Assembly (NCBI GenBank): GCA_035771175.1
Contig: CM069603.1
Span: 27,496,308 to 27,560,307 of the forward strand
Reading direction: 5' to 3'
DNA from: Paratinospora sagittata
Taxonomy: Eukaryota > Streptophyta > Magnoliopsida > Ranunculales > Menispermaceae
DNA: 64,000 nt
Each line of letters begins with the position of its first letter. Position 1 is the stretch's first letter. Position numbers and translations under genes: made by a program. Of this stretch, positions 11,448 through 22,005 are shown one piece after another. The notes beneath the pieces were generated by a model, which saw only the letters and a list, made by a program, of their open reading frames with translations, had not been told where the DNA came from and ran no database searches.

Positions 11448-12575
11448 CTACGGATGGTTCTGTTGGCCATGCTGATTATTCTGTTGGCAATGCTGAATGT
11501 GGTGTCGACCACCACCTCTGTCATTGCCGTTTCGACGGCCACCTCTTCCATAACGACCTCCGCGGCCATGATTTCGGAAACCCTGATGGTTATGGTTAGA
11601 AGGTTCAGCCGCAGGTGTTGTGGCCTCATTCTTCGAAATCGGGGCTGGGAGGGTTAGGTTTTGATTGTAGTAGGGCTTTTTCTTGTGGCCCTGTTGCAAG
11701 CCTTGTTGGGAAAACGTTGCAGGCCGTTTGTCCTTATTCAGTCGATGTTCTTGTAAGAGCTTCTCTAGTTCAAAGCTCATGGCCTTGTCAACAACCTCTT
11801 TGTAAATCTTGAGATCCAAGATTGATAAGGCTTGCCGAATGTCATGGCGAAGGCCATTATAAGATTTCTCAGTCTTATCTCGCTCCGTTGAGATGGTGGA
11901 GAGAGAGTAGACGGATAATTCTTTGAATTTTCCAGCATATTCTCTGACCGTCATGGTGCCTTGGTATAACTTAGCGAAATCCTGTTGCTTCTGCTTCGTC
12001 ACCGCACTGGGAAAATATTCATCAATAAACATTGACTCGAACTGTTGCCAAGTCATATCGGCTATGTTGACCCGTGGGTCTTCTTTCACTGTGATCCACC
12101 ATTTGTTTGCTCCACCAACAAGTTGGTAGGTCGCTAGTGGAATTTTACAAGTCACATCGACTCCCATTGCATCAAGAGCCTTCTTTGACTCATCCAGCCA
12201 CTTTTGCACCTCATCGGGATCAATGGTGCCATCGAAAATAAGAGGTTGTAGCCGCTTGTATTTAGTAATCTGATCGATTTGAGCTTCCGACCCAAATTTT
12301 ACAGGTCCTTGAACCATGGCAACATGACTGGCTACAGTCTCACGAACGGCAGTTTGAACAGTGGCCTTCATCGCCTCAATAAATCCAGCGAAGAAGGTTT
12401 CAATGCTTGAAGGCATGGCAAAGGGTGCGGTTGGCGGTGGGATTGCCTGCCTAGATGGAGTGGCAGTGTCGGGTGTGGCCTGTGCTGTTGTTGGAGGTGG
12501 CGGTTCTTGAATCTCAGGAGGTGCCTCAACTGCGGGACGAACAGTACGTGGCCTTCCTCTCTTTTTTGTTTGCAT
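11448..12575 (-). pseudogene. Gypsy gag polyprotein
   Basis: This 375-residue reading frame starts MQTKKRGRPR and has a proline-rich N-terminus. Next comes a retrotransposon gag domain (about residues 110-230: KWLDESKKALDAMG, YQLVGGANKWW, FIDEYFPSAV) and a basic glycine/arginine/asparagine-rich tail. It ends at a TAG (11448-11450) that fits a CAG codon. Just past the stop the same frame holds the nucleocapsid knuckle [15 protein letters not shown], in which the second cysteine is tyrosine. Gag forms the virus-like particle that packages the element RNA. The premature stop separates it from pol. Confidence 0.8.
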
Positions 12576-13359
12576 TTTCTCACTGGCAAGGAGAAAATAA
12601 AACCAAGATTAAGAAACTGTAGGCAAGTATAATGTTATAGTATGCTCAGCAACAATTTCGAGAGTATTGTAATATTAAAATCACTTATTTTTCTAAGTAG
12701 AGTGTAAAGTTGTTGTTGAGGAATCAAAGAATCTTATATATCTCGTATGTGTGGCCATGGTGTAAAAACAAACAAGGTTAGAATGTTTATATAATAAGTA
12801 CAAAATTGTGCAAGTATTTCAAAAGATTTGGTTTTGGTCTTTGTGAACATACATATATTTCATTGAAAATCCATACGAGTCATAAGAATTCTAAGATTTG
12901 CCTCGGTAAATAGCCTGAGCTAACGTTCTATCGCAATCTTATGCATTCAGACGCTTACTCTTAGTCTTTTCGATTATTATCCAAGTTCATGTGTCCCATA
13001 CCACATGAATTTAGTAATAAGGGTGTCAACCAAGTTAAGTTGTATGAACACGGTCTCTAAAAACATTGGCTGAATAGAAGTTCACTAATAGTATCATCCA
13101 AAGTTACTCGTCCCATACCGTGTAAACTTAGTGATAATATTAGTAATGCAACTTTCTCCAAATGTTTCTTTTCACACAAGGTCATGGGTTTTCTTACTTC
13201 CACATTTTATTTAGTATCCTCCAATTTTGTTGTGTCCCATACCATTCCAAAGTTAGTGATACAAAAGAAAAAATGGTTGTAAGTTGGCCCACCAAAGATA
13301 GTCTTTAAACAAAACAATTTCATTCATATATATCAAAGAAAAGTTTACAATGCCAGTAA
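12576..13359. other. Non-coding stretch between gag and the extra ORF
   Basis: AT-rich with no coding frame. The phrase GTCCCATACC recurs three times (about 12990, 13109, 13230), each followed after about ten bases by TTAGTRATA, giving a loose repeat of roughly 120 bp. I cannot assign it. Confidence 0.4.
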
Positions 13360-14998
13360 TTAATTGTGACTTTCGTGTCTACTACCGCTCCTTCGAGATC
13401 TACTGCCACGTAGAGAACGGCTACTAACAGAAGGCTGAGAGTTTGCACGCTCTGCGTCGGAGTTGTGCAAACGAGTAAATATATTAGTGTGGCTCGCTTT
13501 CAGTGCAGTAATATTGGATGTCATTTCATCTAACCGTTCAAGTAGGTTAGTCGGTTGTCCCATTGGTGGTTGATGGGTCGTTTGTCTCGTAGGAGAAGGG
13601 TAGGCCATAGACATTGGGGGAAAGTATGGGTTCATAGGTGGAAGGTAGTTGTTTTGATTGTGCGGGGATCCCCTAACTGGAACCCCATGGATATTTGGAT
13701 TTGTTTGTGGTGAAAAAGTTTGAAACAATGGGCTTATCGGGATGTTTGGTCCTCCAAGATTTGGTGACGCCTAATATTGTTGTTGTTGGTTCACAACAAC
13801 TTGTGGAACTGGCGGATACTGTACCGTAGGAGTTGGAAATCTCTGGTACGAAGTGGTGCATGGAGTGGGCACGTTCCGCGTTGGTGGATTTGCTTGCATA
13901 CCTTGTCTATCATGACTTTGTGTAGGTTGATTTAGTGTGGCATATAACTCTTCGTCAGTGAATTGTTGATCGGTTGGATCACTATTCGGGGTTGGGTCTG
14001 ATGTAGGATTTGGATGTGAATCATTATTTGGCCCTTCTTGGACGGGCATCTTGCGTCGACTTTTGCGAAGGCAACGCCCATGCTTGTCTCTCATTCTTTC
14101 GGCATTTCTTATTGTCGTGCCGAATACCTCTTCGTCAGTTACCCCTCCACTTGTGCCATATGTCTTGAAGATAGAGGATGTTGTAACTGGTTCAGTGATG
14201 AGCTTTGACGTTCCATCGAAAGTGGCGACATTTGCCTCGTATAGTATCCTCATAATCAAGACTCCATAGCCAAGGAATTCTTTTCTTAAAAGGTTTTGTA
14301 TCACCCGCAACATTTGTTGGATAATAATGTGAGGTAGGGAGACCGTAATTTTCTTCTCTATGCAGTATAACATAAAAAAGTTGAGCCCTTGACATAGTGC
14401 CTCTAGTCTCCCTTTCCTGCAAGATGTTGCCATATACAATCTTGCCGAGGCCGGCAAGAGATGGCTTAAGATGATTGTTTGGGAGGTTGGTGTATGTTGA
14501 TGGAGTGTATGGCTCTTTGGCGAGAGAATTGAACAATTGGTTATTAGATTCTGCGATCTCTGCAACTGTCTGGGGTTCATCTGGATCAATAATCCTCTCC
14601 TCAATCGGAATCTCCAAAAGTCGAGCAATAAGTTCGACGTTGATAGAAATTTTTATCCCCATAACTGTTGTCTCCAATACAGGGTTGTTTCCCTCTTCTG
14701 GAAGTCCTACGTAATTCATGGCTTCGTAGAAGGATCTGACCAAGTTGTAAGAGACTTGTCCCTCGACTTTGGTTATATTTAACCAATCCAATGTTGCGAG
14801 TTTGTCGTGAAGGATTGGGCGGAAGCGGAGATCGCTATTGTTGATGCTCCTCATAGTCATAACCTCTCTGTTGGACAATTCCTGAAGTCTAGTGGGAATT
14901 GGTTCCCTGCTAGTGGAAGTTGGTCCTTCCCTTGAGGTCATTCTTTTGCTGAAAGGAAAATAAATTTGTGTGAAAGACACAAAATATATTCCTAACAT
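13360..14998 (-). pseudogene. Extra ORF of the gypsy element, similar to 'putative plant transposon protein'
   Basis: A long minus-strand frame starts near 14943 (MTSREGPTST). Its first half (RSFYEAMNYVGLP, ELIARLLEIPIEERI, HLKPSLAGLGKIVYG) resembles the family named putative plant transposon protein, known from many plant transposons and of unknown function. The second half is rich in proline, glutamine and asparagine with a basic serine/arginine end. Coding switches frame around 14390-14430, where a 1-base frameshift is likely. A TAG at 13771-13773 interrupts the tail. It lies between the 5' LTR remnant and gag, where standard Tekay elements have only a short leader. It could be an accessory ORF or the relic of a second element. 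Confidence 0.5.
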
Positions 14999-14999
14999 T

Positions 15000-15158
15000 T
15001 TTAAGTTTTATGTCTGGTTTGCTAGACATTATTTTCGAGTTTTCTTTTGATGGTTATGCCATCATGAAATTTTCTTCATTAGTGATTTGATGTATATATG
15101 TCGTATTCACATATGAATATATAGACATATTTAATGATAACTATAGTTCCCATAAATC

Positions 15159-15237
<79 letters not shown>

Positions 15238-15530
15238 AAATTAAACTATATAAAAATCATATATAGTTGTTTTTAATCCAAATCTTAACTATATATATAA
15301 TTCATATATATATAGTTTTAGATATATCAAATAAATTTTTTTCTTTTTTTCAATTTTTTTTTTTTCGAATAAATATTTTTCAAAAAAATAAATTTTTTTT
15401 TTTTATATACCTCATATACACTAAGGTATATAGATATATATATTCAATCATAACTACACATATAGTTTCTAATAAATCATGACTATATGTATATTAAAAT
15501 CAAACTATATAAAAATCATATAGTTTTCTG
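15000..15530. repeat. AT-rich stretch with a long (AT)n microsatellite
   Basis: A pure AT dinucleotide repeat covers about 15160-15234. The rest repeats variants of ACTATATATA and CATATAGTT. No gene is seen. It joins abruptly to the LTR fragment at 15531. Confidence 0.7.
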
Positions 15531-15703
15531 GCATGCGCCTGAACGTTCTGGCATACGCCTAAACGTTTGGCATGCATTGCGCCTGAACGTTCTGTCATGC
15601 GCCTGAACGTTCTGTCATGCACCTGAACGTTCTGTCATGCGCCTGAACGTTCGGGCGTTGCCCAAATAGTAAATTTTTTTTTTGTGAAATACAGGGTATT
15701 ACA
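15531..15703 (-). mobile_element. 5' LTR remnant of the gypsy chromovirus
   Basis: Only the first 170 or so bases of the LTR remain: TGTAATACCCTG at 15703 and the start of the AACGTT repeat array. TATA box, R, U5 and the primer binding site are gone. The outer flank TCAGG matches the one beyond the 3' LTR, so this is the true 5' end of the same insertion. Confidence 0.8.
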
Positions 15704-15708
15704 TCAGG

Positions 15709-16155
15709 TATTTGTACGTTGCATTGTTGTAAATTGTAAGTGATTTTTTTAATAATAAATTAATTAAAATAACATTGGCAAAAAAAATAATTAAAATAAA
15801 GTAGGATTTAAAAAAAATTATATATTTTTTATTTTTGATATTATTAAAACAAGTTGGTAACCCCGTTGTGCGGGTTAACTTTTGTAATAATAATAACACT
15901 AATAATAGGGAGGAGAGGTGAATTGGCAAATCTGGTAATTAAATAGTAATTGAAAGGGCGGGTAATTAATTGTAATGAAGGCATTGTTACAAGGATTATA
16001 TAAGAATGAAAAAAAAGAAAAAAAAAGAATGTAGAAGAGTAAGAGTTTCTCGAGGAGATCTCTCCTATACAGTTTTTTTTATTTATTAATTTTTTTTCTA
16101 CTTTTTATCATTATCTTAGGAGACACGTGTCAATACAGAAAGTCTTAGGATGTGC
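15709..16155. other. Spacer between gypsy element and MULE
   Basis: AT-rich with runs of AATTAAAATAA and a possible TATA box (GATTATATAAG) near 15997 on the plus strand. No coding sequence follows it, so I see no gene. Confidence 0.4.
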
Positions 16156-16164
16156 CATTATATT

Positions 16165-16290
16165 GGATTTTTGACAAAAATGGGCATGATTTTTTTATAT
16201 CTCAAAATAATCACAAAAATATTTTATACCCACAGGCAACATTTAGACAGCTAGGAGCCCAAGCTGTCCAAATGTTGCCCAAATTGTCCA
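16165..16290 (+). repeat. Left terminal inverted repeat of the MULE
   Basis: It starts GGATTTTTGACAAAAATGGG and continues through GACAGCTAGGAGCCCAAGCT to TTGTCCA. It aligns along its whole length with the reverse complement of 31033-31161, with scattered changes. Such ends are bound by the MULE transposase. Confidence 0.85.
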
Positions 16291-16371
16291 TATGAAGAGG
16301 TGACACTATTTAAAAAAAAATGATTGTATGCCATCCATTCAATGGGAGGCATACATGAATTTATTTATTTT

Positions 16372-17028
16372 CGTATGACGCCCCTTGAATGGGCGTCACC
16401 CAAGAATTTTTTTTTTAAACATAACTCCCCTTGGATGGGCGTCATGATAAAAAAAAAAAAATTTTAAAATTGAGTCTAAAAAAAAAAAGCTCATGTTTTT
16501 AAGGCTATCGCGGGCTATCTGTAGAAATTTTTTTATCAAACCACCTCCAGCGTGTCCCAATTAGTACCCCCAGCTATCCTAGGCGGCGGCACCCCGTACC
16601 TGACTCTCGGTGAATTTTTGAGCCCCCCCCCACCAGATTTTAAAACTACTTAAACACCTTATAACTATTATAAGCTGATTAAGGCCACCGCGGGCTATCC
16701 GCGAGAAATTTTTTCATCAAAGCACCTCCAGCGCGTCCCAATTAGTGCCCCCCAGTTATCCTAGGCGGCCGCACCCCGCACCAGACTCCGAGTGAATTTT
16801 TGACCCCCCCAACCAGATTTTAAAACTACTTAAGGCCACCAGGGGCTCTCCGCAGGGAATTCTTTCATCAAACCACCTCCAGCACGTCCCAATTAGTACC
16901 CCTCAACTGTCCTAGGCGGCTGCACCCTGCACCAGACTCCCGATGAGTTTTTGACCCCCCCACCAGTTTTTAAAACTACTTAAACAACTTATTTCTATTA
17001 TAAGCTGGGAATTTTTTCATCAAACCAC
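16372..17028. repeat. Left subterminal repeats of the MULE
   Basis: Near the end are short palindromes: TGACGCCC at 16376-16383 pairs with GGGCGTCA at 16391-16398, and a related copy lies near 16430. From about 16502 a GC-rich unit of roughly 150-180 bp repeats three times (starts near 16502, 16680, 16828) and begins a fourth time. Each unit contains CACCTCCAGC, GTCCCAATTAGT and TCCTAGGCGGC. The fourth unit is cut at 17028 by the Sirevirus-like LTR. A further copy lies at 24520-24605. Confidence 0.7.
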
Positions 17029-18946
17029 TGTTGGCCCAGATATGTCCAAGAGGAGGTGAATTGGACACTTAGACAATTTAAAAATTAATTACAAAGGAAA
17101 AATTAAAGTGTGAAAATTAAGCAAATGTGCACAATCGATTTATAGTGGTTCGGCTACTTGCCTACGTCCACTACTTAACCTCCTCAGTTAAGATTTTGAA
17201 CCTTATCAGTAAGGGATTCTTTTAAGGGTGAGAATCAAACCGTTACACATTTTTTCAACTTGTGGGTGTGAGAATAACCATTACACTGCTCAACTTGTAG
17301 GCTTGAGACCAACCTAACCTTTCTCAACTTACGAGTGTGAGAACTACCGTTTCTCAACTTACGGGTGTAAGAAGACCTAACCTTGTTGGATGTAAGAATA
17401 TCAACTCAGTAGTTTTTCTAAATGTTGTTACAACCTTGATACAATATACAAGATATGAAATTGAGTACAATTGTATCCTATGAATTATCTCTCAAATTCC
17501 TCTTTCAGCAAGATTGATATAAGTTAAAACAGTGTTGAACAATTTGAGTGAAAACAGTTTGAACTTTCAAATAGATTTTCATATAAAGATAGAATGTTAG
17601 CACAGTATGAAAATCTTTTGAATAAGTAATGATTCAAATAAAATGCTTTGAAACGAGAATAACTTAGGCTTTTTGAATCAGATGAAAATTCGACTAACTT
17701 TCGAAAAGTGTTTTGCCTCAGAGAATTTTCGGTGTCTTAACAGTTTGTTAAGTGCCTGTATATATAGACATGTAGAGATGAAGCTGTTCATTTGAATTTG
17801 AATTTCAAATATGAACGTTTACTCACAACAGTTAGAATACATCACGAAAATGACAACTGCACATTTCATGAATATTATGATTTTCTCCAAATACACGAAT
17901 AAGGAAAGTTTTAGAAGACGTGATTTGTGAACCAGAGAATATCTCTTACAAATGAAGTGAGGGCGCTACAAAATTGATTTTGTACGAAAAGGTGGCTAAA
18001 AGAATGTACATGTCATAACAACAAAAATATCATTTCCGTCGTTTTCTTCCTTTGAGGGCGCTCATAGATCATTAGCGTCCTACTGAACAATGAAGTGAGG
18101 GCGCTACTGAATCGTAAGCGTCCTTACTTGCTTTGGCAATTAAACGACTTAAATCATTAGGGCGCTACTTTGCAGTTAGCGTCCTGCTTTGTTTTAAAAC
18201 ATTAAATACACGAGGGTGCTACTCAAGAGTTAGCGTCATGATATTTAAAATCAGCTTTAAAATAATGTTGAGTACATTGAAGGACAGCAAGCGTCCTGAG
18301 GGTTATTAAGTTGATTCTAAAGATGAGGGCGCTCTGACACAGGTAGCGTCCTGATAGTTTATTCAACTTATAACTATCAGCGTCCTTAAAGATAGAAATC
18401 ACTTAAAACAAAGAGAACTTCCAGCGAACTGAAACTAAGTTAGCGTCCTGACATTTTCAAAGGTTGATAAAAGAAAGGTCGCTACTTACAAGTAAGCATC
18501 CTTATTAATCAGTTCAATTTAACCTTGAACGTCTTAATATTTAATCAGTGTCCTGACTCATCAAGTCCAGGAGGGCGCTGTTAAAACATTAGCGTCCTGA
18601 AAGACTTTATAAAAGCGATTTTTGATTTCTCGATTAAAACTCAATAAAACATAATGTAACCGGATTAAGTCAAATACTTTTAGAAATCATAAGGTACGAT
18701 TAGAATGTTACGATAAAAATATGCAAACGATAAAATCTTGTTGAAAGTAAGTTGATCGATAGACTTTACATTCTAAGTACTAATAGACTCGAAACTTTAC
18801 TTGAGATGATCAATAGGCTTGTAAGCTCAGTTCCTTGATCTTGATCCTTGATTACTCTGAAACACTTGACAAGATCATTAGATACACAGATTGGAGATAT
18901 TTAGAATCATCAAAACATTCATGTCATGGGGTTCATTGAGATAACA
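17029..18946 (-). mobile_element. Sirevirus-like LTR, 1918 bp
   Basis: It is bounded by TGTTGGCCCAG and ATAACA, so on the minus strand it runs TGTTAT...CCAACA. The adjoining 18947-18957 reads AAGGGGGAAAT on the minus strand, a polypurine tract, which makes this a 3' LTR of a minus-strand element. Sirevirus features are the long LTR, the GTGGTTCGGC...CCTACGTCCAC stretch, an env-like ORF upstream of the tract, and palindromic repeats. No matching 5' LTR or gag-pol is present in the window. Confidence 0.6.
17959..18600. repeat. Array of about ten GGGCGCT/AGCGTCC hairpin units in the LTR
   Basis: About ten units of the form AGGGCGCT, then 10-14 bases, then TAGCGTCCT recur every 50-60 bases. The clearest are at 18054-18081, near 18107, 18158, 18212, 18325 and 18571-18600; others are degenerate. 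The two arms are inverted copies with a single G:T pair, so each unit could fold as RNA. Flanking and loop bases differ between units while the arms stay similar. Confidence 0.75.
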
Positions 18947-18957
18947 ATTTCCCCCTT
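18947..18957 (-). other. Polypurine tract of the Sirevirus-like element
   Basis: AAGGGGGAAAT on the minus strand lies directly next to the LTR end at 18946. Confidence 0.55.
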
Positions 18958-19419
18958 GTTGATGATTTCAAAAACTCATAGATCATGCAAATAATATATT
19001 CATGTACTCAAACATATAACGAATTTAGAATAGTATCTGCAGACATGTCAGTTCTATCTGATTTCAATCATAAAGATTTACAAGATAAGTTGCAAATAGA
19101 ACAGTATACAAACAAGAATGAATACAATAACTTAGATAGAACCCCCCTACATGTAACATCCTTTCTCTTGAGCTAACTTAGCCTTAATATTTGCATTCTC
19201 GTATCCCCCTTTTGAAAACAGTAATAAAAGGGTAGGCTTAACTCGTAATGGGACCCTTCCCTTTCCTTTTTCTTTCGGCCTCCTCATCCTTCTTAGATCC
19301 ACTAGAAATAGGTTCAGATGCCTTGGGTTTCCTTGGTGAACGTGGCCTTGAAGAACCACATGTGCTTTGTCTCACACTACTGACAGATTCATCAATTACA
19401 TTACCCTTCCTAGATTTCT

Positions 19420-21003
19420 TGTAATACCCTGTATTTCACAAAAAAAAATTACTATTTGGGCAACGCCCAAACGTTCAGGCGCATGACAGAACGTTCAGGC
19501 GCATGACAGAACGTTCAGGCGCATGCTAGAACGTTCAGGCACAATGCATGCCCGAATGTTCAGGCGCATGCCAGAACGTTCAGGCGCATGGCACAATGCA
19601 TGCCCGAACGTTCAGGCGCATGCCAGAACGTACAGGCACAATGCATGCCCGAACGTTCAGGCGCATGCCCGAACGTTCCGGCGCAAAAATCTCTATATAA
19701 GAAACCTCCTCATTTCTCATTCCTCACACCAAATCACCTTCTCTTGTGAATTTCTTCTCCTTTCCACGCATTCTAAGTTTTTGAGACTCTCTGTCCGAGA
19801 CTCTCGGTGCGGTGCAACAAAGTTATATCCGGAGGAAAGCGCCACATCTGAAAGCGGTGCAACGAAGTTCTGTCCGGAGGAAAGCGCCAGATCTGAAAGA
19901 AGAAATTTTTATCTGAAGGTGGGGAACGAAATATAGGTTTGCGTGTTTCATAACTTTTATTAAAGTTTACATTCAATTATTATTATGTCTACTATTCATT
20001 TACACTGCATTATGTCATACACTGTTTATACTGTCGCACTTATGCCTGTATATTTGGAATTCATGTATTGCACTGTTATAATGCCGGATTTGTAGTCAAT
20101 CTGACTCAACTAGACTCGGTCTTGTCCTCAGTAACTTTAAATAGTGAACGGGAGGCAGCGGGCTGCTCTAGGCGATTGGTATTTAAGCAGACCTTGTGTC
20201 TCACCTCTCAACTAGGGACTGATCTAGTTGGTCTTATTGAAAGCTATCATCATATACAGTAATACTGAATGTCCTATTTTTGCACGTCGTGATACCGACC
20301 TTGATAAGGATCACCAAACGTTGCCAAAGTCAGTCTAAATGTCAAAGAAAAGACCAGACCAAAAGACTAGACCAGTTCATGCATTGGCATCATACATATC
20401 ACCACCTAGGGACGTATATGGTTTATGACTCATAGAATAGTTAGGAGCATTGCTCGCTATTCATTATATTTCTCTGGAGAGGGACGTACATGAGAACCCG
20501 GCTACACCCGGAGAGGGACATCAGTACGTGAATTCAGAGCATCGTTCCGGTACGTGAATTCAGGCGATGTACGTTCATCAAACCATTACGAGACGGTGTC
20601 ATGCATACATACATATTGATTGATTATGATGCTCACATGTGTATTTAAGATATTTGATATTGAAGTATGCTTTATTAATTGTTATACTCATGCACTATTT
20701 ACCCACTGAACGCGTTAAGCTCACTCCATTATTATCAAATCTTTCACAGGAAATTAGGGTGGACTGGGTGCAGGTTATGGGACCCACATTTTGTACCCTT
20801 TGTATGATTCATTGGGGATTTTGGGAGTATGTTCCCTTGACCGTTTCATGTACAAAAGTATTCTGAATTAAATGAAATCAGATTTGTACTGTGTGTACCG
20901 TATTTCCGCTGCGCACTCTATTGTTACCATTGTAATTGTTCCAAATGCGCGTCCCGTCCGTGAGTGTACCGCCGGTTTAGGCGCGTCCGGGCAGGGTGTG
21001 ACA
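19420..21003 (+). mobile_element. Solo LTR, gypsy family A, TSD TTTCT
   Basis: The full 1584-bp LTR runs from TGTAATACCCTG to GGGCAGGGTGTGACA, with identical 5-bp flanks TTTCT at 19415-19419 and 21004-21008. A TATA box (CTATATAAG) lies near 19694, preceded by about ten units of the AACGTT repeat (19468-19684). It is nearly collinear with the inverted copy at 6070-7618. No internal sequence is attached, so it is a recombination product. Confidence 0.9.
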
Positions 21004-21008
21004 TTTCT

Positions 21009-22005
21009 CAATGAAGTTTTCGTGAGTATTTGATAGTTACATATTTAGAAAAGATTTATAGCATGTTTTAGAGCATGTTTTAGGACATTTCATACATTAT
21101 TTAGACCAGGCACAGCACCATCACTGTTCATGGAATAGTATTTTTAGCAATTTTTACACACTTTCTAATTCGAATTTTGGACGACTTGGGGGCTTATAAT
21201 ATATCAAAATTCATGGTTTTTCGAGGGGAAGACATTGGGAAATAGAAGGGAGACGGCTGAAAAGAAGTGGAGAAGAGATCGACATTGAAGACCATTGAAA
21301 ATCTCTACAACACTCTAGTTTGCTTTTTTTTGTCCGGATTCATGTTTAAATCATTATTGATTGTTTTCTTCTCTTTAGTTATGAACTAAACCTCGTTTCT
21401 AGAGATGTAGATTGATCCAAACTTGAGATTATGTCTTAGATTTTATTGTTATTTATTTTTAATGAAAGTTCTTAGTTTATTTATATTTTTCTGAGCGTAA
21501 TGTTTTTGATCCCCTGATCAAGGATTGACTGATCATAGACTCGAGGTAGATGTTTCGTAAGAGGGTACCTTGGGTTGGAATATGGAGAGTATAGCCTAGG
21601 TTATCGTGAGACTCACAAGGAGAACGAGACCCTTTGAAGTCGTTAAAAGGAAATCATAGAACTTAGTGTATATGCTCTAATCAATGATCTAAAAGAGGGG
21701 ATTAGAAAGGTTAGGATTCTCGATTTATAGGCTAAGGACTAGATTTAATAATAATATATTTATATAGACATAGTTGAGAGTGAGGTGACATCGAACCTCT
21801 AGACCCGTCCATCATTGTTTTCCTATCTGATTTACATTGCTTGTTAGTCAGTATTTAATTGCTTTAATTGCTACTTTAATCACTCCATCATTCGATTTTG
21901 ATTTTCTAGATAAAATCAAAACACGATAGATAGTGTAGTATATATCCCTGAGGACGATACCCGATTTCTCATCGAAACTGGCAACCGTTCACTTGCGGTT
22001 TGCAC
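21009..22005 (+). mobile_element. LTR-like fragment inserted in the env-like ORF
   Basis: The env-like coding sequence is interrupted here by about 1 kb of non-coding DNA. Its right part (CCCTGAGGACGATACCCGAT, then ACTTGCGGTTTGCACAC) is of the kind found at the 3' end of long Athila/Ogre-type gypsy LTRs. I could not find a clear target duplication or the left end, which the solo LTR next to it may obscure. Confidence 0.4.

Larger units (their letters stand above)
6070..15703 (-). mobile_element. Ty3/gypsy chromovirus (Tekay-like), inactivated
   Basis: The element lies between identical 5-bp duplications TCAGG (6065-6069 and 15704-15708), which fixes both outer ends. On the minus strand the order is: 5' LTR remnant (15703-15531), AT-rich DNA, an extra ORF (14998-13360), gag (12575-11448), protease, RT, RNase H, integrase and chromodomain (11447-7858), polypurine tract, and a complete 3' LTR (7618-6070). 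Domain order and a C-terminal chromodomain identify a chromovirus. The coding region has several stops and a 1-bp deletion. About 1.4 kb of the 5' LTR and the primer binding site are missing, so it cannot move by itself. Confidence 0.85.

Noticed and set aside
6070..21003. Inverted LTR pair as the ends of one large transposon
   Set aside because: The LTRs at 6070-7618 and 19420-21003 are opposite in orientation, but each has its own target duplication (TCAGG and TTTCT), so they are separate insertions.
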